DNA of 64,000 nt from Adiantum capillus-veneris (lineage: Eukaryota > Streptophyta > Polypodiopsida > Polypodiales > Pteridaceae). The notes below the pieces were generated by a model, which ran no database searches, had not been told where the DNA came from, and saw only the letters and a program-made list of their open reading frames with translations. The translations under genes and the position numbers were made by a program. The number at the start of each line of letters is the position of its first letter. The stretch's first letter is position 1. This document shows, piece by piece, positions 24,930 to 36,833 of this stretch. Where the stretch lies: assembly GCA_014529385.2 (NCBI GenBank), contig CM043953.1, forward strand, positions 64,868,372 through 64,932,371, read 5' to 3'.

Positions 24930-25897
24930 TGGTCGGAGTGTGCGTCTCTCTAAGGTTAACTGTGAAAGCGTCGGGCTTCTAGTTGTAGACGGAGAAGCAA
25001 TCGAGGTGCAATTAAACCAAGGGAAACTAATGCGCTTAGGGCCGATTTAGTGTTAATAAGACGATATTGAGATGCTTAGAGAGAATTGCAAAAGAATATC
25101 AAAGATCGAAACATAATTAATGGCTAAGAACCAACTTAGACAAGATATCAGCACTTAATTGACACCTCAATCAACAGATGCTTCCATTAACTTGGTATCT
25201 GAAACCTGATAGAAGTCGGTTGCATACGCCGTCATCGGTATGCCTGTCGATTTGCAAACCCATGTTTAGATAATCAACCCTCGGTGGAAACAATCCATAA
25301 TCTCCACCTAAATTTCACCTTGTATAGCTCTTTTGCCTAACAAATTTCAAAGAAAAAAAAACCTCATTGCTTGGCCCTCCAACGGATCATAAGTTCAATT
25401 CTTTCTCGTCACATGCTCAAGCAGACGTTGGCAGCATGCACCCGAGCCCGCAATGATCACAAGTTGTCCCTGATCCAAGCTTTGGAATTCCCTGTTTGTA
25501 CTTGTGCCGTCCAAACCCTTCTTTGTTTACTTGTCGAGTATTTGTGAATGAATGAAAGCAAGCTTTTACCTTCTCACCTTCTTCCCCAAGTCACGGTCTC
25601 TTCCTAAACACCCCTCCTTTCATGCAACCTCAATCCCCTCTATTCCAGTGTTCAAGAAAAATGTGTCTCACCTAAATATCGTGTCGTTTTCAATTTCAAA
25701 AATTCCGGTTGAGAGCAAGGGGAAAAGGAAAAAAAATTCCTCAAAATAGAGAAAAATAGTGTAAAAACCAAAAAATACCCCTAATTTTGTTAAATTTCTT
25801 CTTGGCAAACTCAAGGAAAGGAAATTTGCATGTTTTGAAAAATGATTTTTCCCGAACAGTGCTTTATCCTCAATTAACCCTTCATGCTTCATGCCTC

Positions 25898-25959
<62 letters not shown>

Positions 25960-26760
25960 ACGAGAGAAATAGAGAGTCCACATCTTCTCCCTCCTCCCTT
26001 CCTTCCCTTCGTTCCTCCCCTCTTCTACTTATCCTCGTTACCCTCTTGCAATACTCCTTGGTCCTTCCTTGGTCGTCCAAGCCCCTTACTTGAGAGCCTT
26101 TCTTGGAGTTCCTTGCTCCTCCAAGCTCCCTTATTTCTCCCACCGTGAGCTTTTCCTCCCCCCTTGCTTAACGATGCACTTGGCTTCCAGTACCTTCTTC
26201 TTACCCTTCTTCCTGCATCTGAGCACTCCCACTTGAGAACCTTCCACTTCCCTCCTTGTCTTGCCCGTTTTTCTCCTTCATGCAATACCCTCCCTTAAAA
26301 TAGCCTCCCCCCTTTTAACAACGATGGCGCCGTCATTGTGGGAACAGACGCCATTGATGTGGCATGGCGGATTTCGAACAAAACAACTTTCGCTGGGAAT
26401 AATACCAAACAGAGGCGCCTCGTCAAGCTCGTCGCTTCTCGTTTCATTGCCATGCGCGTCCGAGCACTGCAACGGCCAGTGCGAGCTTTTTTTTCTCCCC
26501 CCTCATTGCCTGCCCTTGCCATGTTCTTCTTCATCCCCCCACCACACCCATTAGGTCACAATGGGTAGACATTTGATTCATTGGGCGGGTGTCCTTTTGG
26601 CCCTTCTTTATAATGGGTGGATCTCCCTTTTTGAACACCACATTAGGCTTATACATCAAGCATAGCACCACATTTGGCATCCACACCTACGAAGGCATTG
26701 CTCAGTGTGACATACCAGTCAAAGCATCCCTTGACTGATAATATCATCTTCCATACTCTC
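24930..26760. repeat. LTR-like repeat, partial copy A
   Basis: From 'gggaaactaatgcgcttagg' (about 25020) to about 26745 it matches copies B and C further right, including a central (AG)n tract (25900-25954) followed by 'agattatacgaga'. The shared 'ccttgactgataatatcatc' near 26740 also links it to the solo LTR at 13519-15607. Ends are not defined. It holds no PBS or coding domain. The many short frames come from pyrimidine-rich sequence. Confidence 0.55.
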
Positions 26761-27805
26761 CCAAATTGAGGAGAAGACTCTACCATCAGGGATTTAATGT
26801 TCAAATGTTTATGTGAAATTTCTTGTGATCACAATGTTTATAATGACATAATTCACATAATTACAATTAACATGACCACAAAAAAGCCAATAAGTGGTGA
26901 CATGGCAACCCACCAAAACCCCACCAAGGTATGTTTTTTCCTCATGAGCTTACTTGGAAACTATGTGAGACCTAAATTGAGTGCATTAAGAAATGAAAAA
27001 ATAATAATGAACTTACCAAATTGGATGATTCCTATAGGTTAAGGGGAAGTCACGTGAATATTTAACGTGATTACGTATTTTGAAACGTGATCACTCAATG
27101 TTATTAACGTGTTCACATGTTTGTGATCACATTAATGAAATCCTTGTCTACCATACACACAAGATAATGGTTTCTTGTTCTCTTTGTGCTATTGTACTTT
27201 CATGTTTATTTAAGTTCATGCTTAAGCTCTCACATTTTTCATAAGAAAGCCTTTTTTTTGGGAAGAAGAAAGAACTTCTTAAATTTTTTGTTCCCTCTAA
27301 TTATGGTTCATTACTAATCATAACTAACCATGTTGCTAACACAAGTAACCAAGATGTTATTTTAAGTTCTACTATTTCAAGTTGCTTAGACTACTAGACT
27401 AATATGTCATAGAGAGAGTAGAAATAACTCTCTTTAAACATAGGTGACTGAAGGTCATAATTATCTAAATAGTATGCATGATTGAATGGTGACTTATATC
27501 CTTACTTATCCCTTAATCTCCTGCATAAACCTTTTATTGATTTTTAAGTTACTTTTATACTCTTACCTAAATTACTCTTAAAAAAGTAATGCCATAAATC
27601 AAAGGCAACTAAGTAATGGAATTGTTTTTGGAACTAACTTTATTTTCCAAGAAAGAGGAATTATAATTTCTCCAAAAGAAATTCTCTCATGAAAGGCACA
27701 CAACTTTTTCTTGATTTTGCATGAATTATGTCTATAAACGTTTGGTGACCTACTTAAGATTAATATCTAATTCTTTTGAGAAGGAGTTAAGCTTTTGAAG
27801 GGTTA
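26761..27805. other. AT-rich interval between repeat copies, no gene
   Basis: I see no domain. It could be the interior of a non-autonomous LTR element, since it lies between two directly repeated blocks, but no PBS or polypurine tract is evident. Confidence 0.4.
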
Positions 27806-28468
27806 GGGAAACTAGTGCGCTTAGGGCCAATACAGTATTAATAAGACGATATAGAGATGCTTAGAGAGAATTGTAGAAGAATATAACAGATCCGAACATA
27901 ATTAATGGCTAAAAACCAACTTAGACAAGATATCCCCTTTAATTGACACCAACATTCAATAGATGCTTCCATTTATTTGGTATATGAAACCCTTGATACA
28001 AATCAGTTTCATCCGCCATCATTGGTATGCTTGTTGATTTGCAAACCCCTGTTCAGATAATCAACCCTTGGTGGAAACAATCCATAATTGCCAATGTAAA
28101 TTTCACCCTGTATAGCTCTTTTGCCTAACAAATTTCAAAGAAAATAAAACCTCCCTGCTTGGCCCTCCAACAAATCATAAGTTTGATTCTTGTCCGTCAC
28201 ATGCTCAAGCCAATGATGGCGGCATGCACCCCAGCCCGCAATGATCACAAATTGGCCTTGATCCAAGCTTTGGAATTTCTCTATTTGTACTTGTGCTGTC
28301 CAAACGCTTCTTTGTTCACTTGTCAAGTATTTATGAATGAATGAAAGCAAGATTTTATCTTCTTACCTTCTTCTCCAAGTCACGGTATCTTCCTAAACAC
28401 CCCTCCTTTCATGCAACCTCAATCCCCTTTATCCTCAATTAACCCTTCATGCTTCATGCCTCTAGGTG

Positions 28469-28501
<33 letters not shown>

Positions 28502-30654
28502 TATACGAGAGAAAGACAGAGAGTCCACATCTTCTCCCTCCTCCCTGTCTTCCCTTCGTTCCTCCCCTCTTCTAATTATCCTTGTTACCCTCTTGCAATA
28601 CTCCTTGCTCCTTCCTTGGTCATTTGATCCCCTCACTTGAGAGCCTTGCTTTGAGTTCCTTGATCCTCCAAGCTCCCTTATTTCTCCTATCGTGAGCTTT
28701 TCCTACCCCCTTGCTTAACGATGCCGTTGGCTTCGGGTACCTTCTTCTTACCCTTCTTCCCTCGTGCGAGCTCTCCCACTAGAGAGCCTTCCACTCCCCT
28801 CCTTAGCTTGCCCGTTTTTCTCCCTCATGCAATACCCTCCCTTAAAATAGCCTCCCCCTTTTTAACAACGACGGTGCCATCTTTGTGGGAATAGACACCG
28901 TTGATGTGGTATGGTGGATTTTGGATAACACAACTTTCTCCAGGAATAATACCAAACAAGGGGGCCTCGCCGAGGTCGTCGCTTCTCGTTTCATTGCCAT
29001 GCCCGTCTGGCACTGCAATGGCCAACGCAAGCTTATTTGCCTCCCCCCTCGCTGCATGCACTACCCTCGCCATGTTCTCCTTCATTTCCCCCCTTGTTCA
29101 CACCCATTAACGTCACAATGGACGGCCATTTTCCTTCCTTGGTCATCCGAGCCCCTCACTCGAGAGCCTTGCTTGGAGTTCCTTGCTCCTCCGAGCTCCC
29201 TTATTTCTCCTGCCATGATCTTTTCCTCCCCCCTTGCTTAACAATGCTCTTGGCTTCGAGTGCCTTCTTCTTATCTTCTTCCCCCATCCCAGCTCTCCCA
29301 CTCGAGAGCGTTACACTCCCCTCCTTGTCTTGCATATTTTTCTCCTTCATGCAATACCCTCGCTTAAAAATATCCTCCCCCTTTTTAACAACGACGGCAT
29401 CATTGTTGGGGGAACGGACGCCGTTGATGTTGCATGGCCAATTTCAGACACTGTCACAACGTTTGCTGGGAATAATACCAAACAGGGGCGTCTCGTCGAG
29501 CTCGTTGCTTCTCGTTCCATTGCCATGAGCATCAAAGCATTGCAACGGCCCAATTCCAACTTATTTGTCTCCCCCCTTGCTGCGTGCACTGCCCTCACCA
29601 TGTTATCCTTCATCCCCCCCCCCCCTTGTCCACACTCATTAAGGTCACAATGGGCGGCCATTTGATTCATTGGGTGGGCGGCCTTTTGGCCCTTCTTTAT
29701 AATGGGTGGATCTCCCTTTTGAACACCACATTAGGCTTATACATCAAGCATGGAACCACATTTGGCATCCACATCGACCAAGACATTGCTGAGTGGTGAC
29801 ATATGAGTCAACAAAGCAGCCCTTGACTAACAATATCATCGTGAATTTTATTGCCCCTTTTTATTTTCTCGAATAGTGCCGCCTGCCACTTGGTGCACCC
29901 AAACCCGGTGATCGAGCCGCAACATCCCATTGTAACTTCCCATTGCCGACTTCAAATTTACCCGATCCACCGACCGAGCCATCCAAAAAGGGAAAAAGTG
30001 CCAGATTCCTCCCAGTCAATCACCATTGTCAAGTTTTAACTGTTATAGCTTGTCCGTCTTGACTCTGTTTCAGATGTCATCACTTTTTTCTAGCTTCGTA
30101 CACTGCATACTGCCTTTGTGAAACTTGTCGGGCTTCAAAAAGCATCAGATGGCACACCGACCAAGGTGAACAACCCGGCACAAACCTGGCTCCCGACAAA
30201 GCTTTGATCGGTCGTATCTTGGCATCCAGGACTTCAATCGACCATCTGAAAAGATCGACATGCTTCGTGAATCAAGCACTACACACCCACAGCTCCAAAC
30301 CAGCTTAGACTACCTGGCATAACTTGTCCTATCCGTCTCGGATTTGCAATCACTTCCAACTTCAAAGACAAATATCTTGCACTCTATAGCTCTGTTTGAT
30401 GAGCCATCTGGACCAGTTGACTCAGCACTTCAAGCTCTACATCCCCAAGCTAGAAAACCTCACCTTGAATCTCCTTCACGTGCCATCATAATTGGCCCTT
30501 TCTGGAGCACTCTTGGTCTAGAAAACCACATAAAGTATACATCTCCGCCCTCTTGCTGACATAACAGCTGTTAACACTCGTCATAAGTTTGGCAAAACCT
30601 TGAATATGTATGCAGATTTGCATCTTCCACCCTGTGCCCGCAAAGCGGCATGAC
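27806..30654. repeat. LTR-like repeat, copies B and C with an internal ~522-bp duplication
   Basis: Copy B starts 'gggaaactagtgcgcttagg' (27806) and runs in parallel with copy A. From 'ccttccttggtcat' at 28611 the same sequence recurs at 29133, an offset of 522 bp, and then continues to the family end GCATGACA at 30654. The 3' part (29640-29860) aligns with 26560-26760 and with 14640-14950. No protein domain. Confidence 0.55.
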
Positions 30655-30944
30655 ACCATTTCCATACACCCAATAACTTTTGAATAAAGCTATAACCTTT
30701 TAAGATTTTTGTACTCTGACAGAGACTAAGTTTATGCTTCTAGGCAAGTAAGGTGATGAAATCCAATTCTTGGAGACTGATTAAGCTACCAACAAGTGTC
30801 ACATGGAAATCTAATGATTAGCATTAGATAGAAGCACCCCTTTGGGCCTTGTTGTTGTTCATAAGAGGTGGCTCAATGGAGCATGAGAAGGCTACCAAGC
30901 ATGTGCAGAAGGAGGCACCCATCCATGGAGAGCCTAGTTGATAA
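30655..30944. other. No feature seen
   Basis: Between the LTR-like repeat and the duplicated gene fragment. Nothing supported. Confidence 0.4.
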
Positions 30945-31069
30945 TCTGGCTATGGTTCTTGGATACAATGATCGACAAGATATAGATTTTCAAGAATAGT
31001 TTCAAAGTGTATCAAGCTACATAGATATTTGGGACCAAGTTCAAGAAAAGCTAGAAGTAGTGATTGATG
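30945..31069 (+). pseudogene. Left part of a duplicated, decayed coding-like fragment
   Basis: Translates with one stop as LAMVLGYNDRQDIDFQE, then FQSVSSYIDIWDQVQEKLEVVID. The same segment is at 42410-42530, and its continuation, cut off here by the LTR insertion, resumes at 41724. I do not recognise the protein. Confidence 0.45.
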
Positions 31070-31505
31070 TGTTTGGAATTGTGGGCTTTGTCCTATGATG
31101 GTGCATATCTCCTCTATCCTAGTGGGATGCATAGGTGGAGCATAACCAAGTGTTAGCATGTGGAAAAGGTAATCAAGGGTGTGGTTACCCATGGGGGTCA
31201 TTACTAGAGAGTGTGGGCTCACCTAGAGTTAGTTAATGGACCCCTAAAGTGGCCTGAAAGGTCACCCACGAGTTAGCAACTTGTCACTGGGCTGATTTGG
31301 TGCCTTTGTATGATGTCATCAACGATGCCAGATGAGATATCTAAGCCAGCTCTATATAATGAGCCCTTTGTACACACTTTCATGTTGAATCAATCAATTT
31401 AGTTTTGCACCTACATTCTACTCTATCTCTATTGTGTAATTAACTTTGTCATTGGCATGTTAACACCATGAAATGCTAGTCTTAATGATCCACCCTCACT
31501 CTACA
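31070..31505 (+). repeat. 5' LTR of the outer element
   Basis: 436 bp, starting TGTTTGG and ending CTCTACA. It contains a TATA box in 'ctctatataatgagcc' near 31352, oriented plus. Confidence 0.75.
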
Positions 31506-31507
31506 AG

Positions 31508-31521
31508 TGGTATCAAAGCTC
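31508..31521 (+). other. Primer-binding site
   Basis: TGGTATCAAAGCTC begins two bases after the LTR end. It differs by one base from the usual TGGTATCAGAGC complement of initiator-Met tRNA. Confidence 0.75.
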
Positions 31522-31895
31522 AAGTAAGATTAGCATTCTCCAATCAATATCCCTAATTTCACATCTTAGTAATCAAGCCCTAACCTATCCACGTGTGGGC
31601 ACGTCCTCGGTAGACCGAAGAGGCCACTACCCTCCATGGATTAGGTGGGTTTAGATAAAGAGAAGTAGGAGTCATTAATTAGTAATTATTGTGTTCTTGC
31701 ACTTGCATTTACGTCACATTTTTAGTGTTATTTTTTCATAGTTTGCGGCATCAATCGAGTTCACTCCAAGCGTCAAATTGATGCATTAGCTTTGTGTGGA
31801 GGTAGTGCTCTCCAAGCCCTCTCTGACGAGTCTTCAAGCTCCCCAATCAAACATCGTTGGCCCCATCATTGATCTCTTAATATTTTACTATCTTT

Positions 31896-31929
<34 letters not shown>

Positions 31930-33695
31930 ATCTCATTTTTTGAAGCTCACCTCTACTAACCCTCTACAATTCACTTATGTGAACTAAGATCCCCGTTTGT
32001 AGCTTCCAATTTGAGCCCATGCATGCTCATTTTGGAATTGTTTTGAGCTCCCTAGTATGTGATCCTCTGCTACGAAAGGAACTAATAACAAAGAATTGAC
32101 CACCCTTGATAAGGAGCCGACTTTTGCGGCATGGTCTAAGGTGAATGCACAATTTTTGGGGACCTTGCAAGGTTGAGGGGTCAAACCTCCTACCTCGTTT
32201 TGGGTAGCAACTAGGGCCAACGTACCGAAAACCCGGGCGAACATGGAGTAATGCGCTCAATTGTAGCATATAGCCAAATTTTGGGTCTATTGGGCTATTT
32301 CCCATGCATGCTTATGCACCTTCTAGGGAAAACCTTTTGCGGCTCGGTGTGCTATCTGATGCCCTAACCCCACCCCTACCCTCTTCGCGGGGCTTTGCCC
32401 GCACGTGCTTGAGCCCCATCTCCAACCTGCACTACCCGACTCTCAAAAGCCCTAAGTCTCGTGAATGGAGCAAAAGATGTTGTGTGCACATGCACTCACA
32501 CACCCAGACAACTCAACACAACATAAGGAATTTACTTAATTCCGCCCCACACACACCACCACTCAAGATCTAAATGAAAATGCTCCCTAAAATCCCTATT
32601 TAAACTTCAAACACCTCGACCTACAAGCCCTCGTCTACCCGCAGACACTACAAGGTGAGTCAAGTTGATCAACGCTTGAAATCATGCTTGATGGTGACCA
32701 AAATATACAATAAAAACAAAAAAAAACACAAAAAATCCAACCACAAAAGGCCTCTCTCAAACCATTGCAAAAGCTTTACCAAACTCCACTCTGTTGGACT
32801 CTTTGGAGTAGCCCCAACCCTAATGGCACCGAAACAGGGTCACATAGTCTTGTAGAAAGCCGCACCTTCTTCCCTCAATTCCTTGCACACGCACATTCAT
32901 GGAACCTCAAAACTTTCACAGACTCTCCCAAGTGAAAATTGAAGAGAAGAAACTCTCATTCACTCCTCCACACACTCGAAAACAGGACGCAAATGCGCGA
33001 CTGCACCAGACCACCTATAGGAACCCTGCTGCCTCCCACACATAAAGAGGTGAAACTGCCAAAATTGAACTCCAAAAATTCTCCTTCATCTTGAAAAATA
33101 TGAGTGATGTGGAAATTTGAAGCCTTTTCACACCATTTTTGGACATTTTTCGACCTTTTCAGCCCCAATTTTGGCCAATTTTGACCCCAAGCGAGCTTTT
33201 TTCGCGCGAAAAGTACCAAACAAACTCCAAAATCCACCATATTTTGTATTCTTAGTCATTAATACCCAAAAATAATTTCCACATGCTCACATACTATTTT
33301 TGACCACTTATATGGTGGTGCATGCATAACCACTGGTCAGGCACCGCAAATAGTTACTGCATGTGCCAATCTTCCTAGGCAGGACAAGGGTGCCCAAACC
33401 TCCCACTTGCATTATTTACATTCTAAAAATCTCAAACTCATTCCTTAGAGAAAAAAGAAGCCACTTGAGACCCATATCTAAGGCACTGACACCCTGTCCA
33501 TGGACGTGTGTGTGCTCGAATGTCGGCACACAAACCTGACTATTCACAATGTGTACAAGTTCCATCATTTTTAAAACTTGAAACCACTTTTCAAAGCTCC
33601 CAAATTCATGTATTTACATCTTTTTATACATATACCCATGCATATACACGCTACTTTGTACACGCCAAAAGCGGTCTATCATCATTGCCTACCCT
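31522..33695. other. Non-coding interior of the outer LTR element
   Basis: No gag or other domain found on either strand. There is a (GT)n tract at 31898-31927 and an A-rich tract near 32700-32740. Confidence 0.5.
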
Positions 33696-35690
33696 CTAGG
33701 TAGAGCATTTATGCTCAACCAAGAGACTATTTGCATCTGGGACCACATCCCTTGCAAAATATTTCATCAGTCTATAACCATTTATTTTATAGCACAAACG
33801 TTCACCAGAGAGCCTTTCCAACTCATATGTGTCATTCAAAAATACATGCTTCATTCTGTATGGTCCCAACCATTTTTCCCTCAACTTCTTTTGAAAAGTG
33901 AAATCAAAGCGAGAGTCATACTTCATCACTAGATCTCTCTCTTTAATCTCTTTCTCTTACAGCATCTTATTCATTTTCTCCATCCTTGTCTTTGCTAGTT
34001 AAAGATAATAATCATTGGCTTTCTCCCTATTCATTTGCAACAGAATTCTTTCATGCAGCTTGTCATTATGTGCACCTTGCATCCTACACAACTTCAAGGC
34101 ATCCAATTGGACCCATATGGGCATAAGTGCTTCCTTTCCATAAACAAGCTCATTTTGTGTAAAGTGTGTTGACACTCTATACGTAGTTCCATAAGCCCAG
34201 AAACACTTTCATAAATCCAAGTCCCACTCTTTAGTATGATCTCTAGCATACTTTGATAGCATATTCACAATTTGACCATTGCAGCTCTCAACCAACCCAT
34301 TGTATTGTGGATAGTAAGGAGAAGAATTTATATGCTGAATTTTCAATTTCTCCATGAGAGCACCAACAAGTTTCCCCCTAGAGCGTGGTCCATGATAAAA
34401 AATGATCATGGACCAGGCTTTAGGGGCTCCAAACCTGCACCATAGGGGCTCCAAACCTGCCCCATAGGGGCTCCAAACCTACAACACACTTGTTCATACA
34501 AAAAAGAGGTGACTCTTCCTGCTTTTACATATTTTATAGCTCTTGCTTCCACCCATTTTTTCAAATAGTCCACATCCACAAGGATATACGTTTTTCCATT
34601 GTTGGTCCTTGTCATTGGACTACAACATTCACTCCCCATTTTGCAAATGCATCAGAACATTATAGCTTTTTAAGGCTCAACCAAAAGCTTTTGATTTGCA
34701 AACAGTTGGCATTCATGGCACGACTTGCACCAGAAACAAGCATCTTTCATCATAGAGGACCAACAATAACCCGCTCTCAAATTACAAAGGACAACTTGAT
34801 CCTTACCTTGGTGGCCTATTTCTTCATGGTAGTGCTTCAAAATCAAGCCTATTTCTTCTTTGTACCGCACTTTCCTCATAATGTTATCTACCATAAAACA
34901 TGAGATCCTCACCTAGCAATGTGCAATTTATTGCTTTTGCAAATATTCTCTTACATCGAGCCTTTGACATGCCCTCTGGACATTGCCCTTTACCAAAAAA
35001 TACTTCTACATCTTGTAGTTATTCCCTCCTACATAAAAGGATTCCTTGACCTTTAAAGGAGCTACCAAGGCATTCAACTTGTCCCTAACCGACTGATCAG
35101 CTTCTTTATTCTGCTCACAAGGAACATGCTTAAACTGTATCTTCTCAAACTCATTCAAAAGCTTCTTGATAACATAGAACCACTTCTTCAAACTGTCTTT
35201 CTTAACATTCAACAAACCAAGCAACCGATCATGACTAGCAACGCATCCCCTTTTGCAATGACCGTCTTCAATCCAAAATCAGCACAATGCTTCAACCGAA
35301 GGAAAAGTGTGAGATACTCAGCCTCATTGTTACTTTCACCTTCATCAAGATCATAAGCTCTAGAAAATATTACATCGCCTTTTGAGTTCTTAATGATTAT
35401 CCCACCACTTGCCTTTTGAAGAACTTTCATGTATGCACCATAAAAAATAATCGTATAAGCAGTTTTAATATCCACTTCCTTTTCATGATCATCCTTGTCA
35501 ATTCTTAGGCAAGACGGCAACTCCGCTCCCTTGTGTACCACTATGTTGGCTAGGTGAGCTTTAGCAAACTGGTCCACTTTAAACTCAAACTCATACTCTT
35601 GAAGCTCCAAAGTCCGCTTTAAGATGTACTTGCTAGGCTTTAAAAGTTGTACTACTTTCGGAAAAAGATTTGATTGGTCAGCCTAGATTG
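33696..35690 (-). pseudogene. Ty3/gypsy pol fragment: RT end, RNase H, integrase
   Basis: On the minus strand, from 35690 downward: PSKYILKRTLELQEYEFEFK (RT/RNase H junction); an RNase H domain with FYGAYMKVLQKASGGIIIK, ESNNEAEYLTLFLRLKHC and HVPCEQNKEAD; then the integrase zinc finger HYHEEIGHQGK ... CKSCHECQ; core blocks RFGAPK and HINSSPYYPQYNGLVES; and the C-terminal KLREKWLGPYR ... TYELE ... DVVP. Several frame changes and stops break it, and a 22-bp triplication (34421-34486) sits in the integrase core. The RNase H motif has Tyr where the catalytic Asp (DGA) is expected. It lies antisense to the LTRs around it, so it may be a captured or inverted piece. Confidence 0.85.
34421..34486. 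repeat. 22-bp unit repeated three times inside the integrase remnant
   Basis: Three consecutive units starting 'taggggctccaaacct' at 34421, 34443 and 34465. Slippage inside the dead gene is the likely origin. Confidence 0.85.
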
Positions 35691-35715
35691 GCATATCTAT
35701 TTTCTATTATCATAG

Positions 35716-35985
35716 ACCAAACCCCAAGGGGGGGGTTTTTGGGAGAGCTTTGTCCAATGTTGGTGCATGTGTATCTCCTCTATCCTACTGGGATGCATAG
35801 GTGGCATAGAACCATGTGTTAGCATGTGGAAAAGGTACTCAAGGGTGTGGGTACCCATGGGAGTCATTACTAGAGGGTGTGGACTCACATAGTTAGTTAA
35901 TGTACCCCTAAAGTGGCTTAAAAGGTCGCCCAAAGTTTGAAACTTGTATAGGCTGATTTGGAGCCTTTGTATGATGCCATCAGTG
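35716..35985 (+). repeat. Polypurine tract and first part of the split 3' LTR of the outer element
   Basis: A G-rich tract 'aaggggggggg' (35726-35735) precedes sequence homologous to the 5' LTR from 'agctttgtcc' onward. The LTR stops at CAGTG (35981-35985), the duplicated target of the copia insertion, and resumes at 41539. Confidence 0.65.
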
Positions 35986-36773
35986 TGTTAGAAAATAAGA
36001 CGTAGCTAAATAGATTTTTTAGTAGATTACTTAATGGAGAGAGATAGATTTCACACACAAGAGATTATAGAGTAGAGAGAGAGAGAGTACACACGATATA
36101 CGTGGTTCACCCAATGTGGGCTACGTCCACGGGAAAGCAGCCACTCAATGGCTTTAGCACTTCAAAAGAAGAAGTAGTTTACAAAGGGATTAAACCCTTG
36201 ATAGAGCTCCCACCTTGCTTCACTCTCACCACCTCACACTCACCTTGTTGCATCAACTTCACACTATCAAATGTGTGTAGAAATGGCCTCCTTTTATAGG
36301 CCAAAAGGGTTGCCCTCTCTTATGAGAGACAGCCATGTATAGCCGCCCTTGTGCAAATAAGTCCAAATCGGACCCTCCAATCCGCCCATGTGTGGCCGCC
36401 CTTGAGAAGACAAGTCCGCTTTTAAATTCGGCCACCGGCCATTGAATTCGGTCACCGGCCACCGGCCATTGACTTCCGACCACCGGCCATCGGCCATTGA
36501 CTACCAGCCAACCGACCGGTTATTTTCCGACCACTTTCCGGCCGCCATCCGGCCATAATATTCTGGCGAAAAGGAATATTCCGACGAAAAAAAAGTCTCT
36601 GGGGTGGAGCCCGAGGCCTCTAAAGTTGCCCCTGATTCTTGTCCGTGAAAATTTTGGTTTCCGGTGAGTGATTTTCCTTCACGCACGATGGCTTCTCCTC
36701 ATAATGGGGGCCTTACAAATGTGCGCTTTTACCACAGAAAATTACAAGGGTAAATCGGGCTCCATACTTAACA
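35986..36773 (-). repeat. 3' LTR of the nested copia
   Basis: 788 bp, TGTTAG...TTAACA. It matches 40757-41533 almost throughout. Differences include a shorter (AG)n run near 36076 and small indels in the GGCC-rich part near 36430-36550. Confidence 0.95.
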
Positions 36774-36833
36774 ACCTCCCACTTGGAGACTGATCTCCAA
36801 ACCAAACCTATGACTGCTTTCCATTCTGGCTTC

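Noticed and set aside
31984-32305. Minus-strand frames such as MGNSPIDPKFGYML
   Set aside because: Resemble random frames in the LTR-element interior; no domain on inspection.
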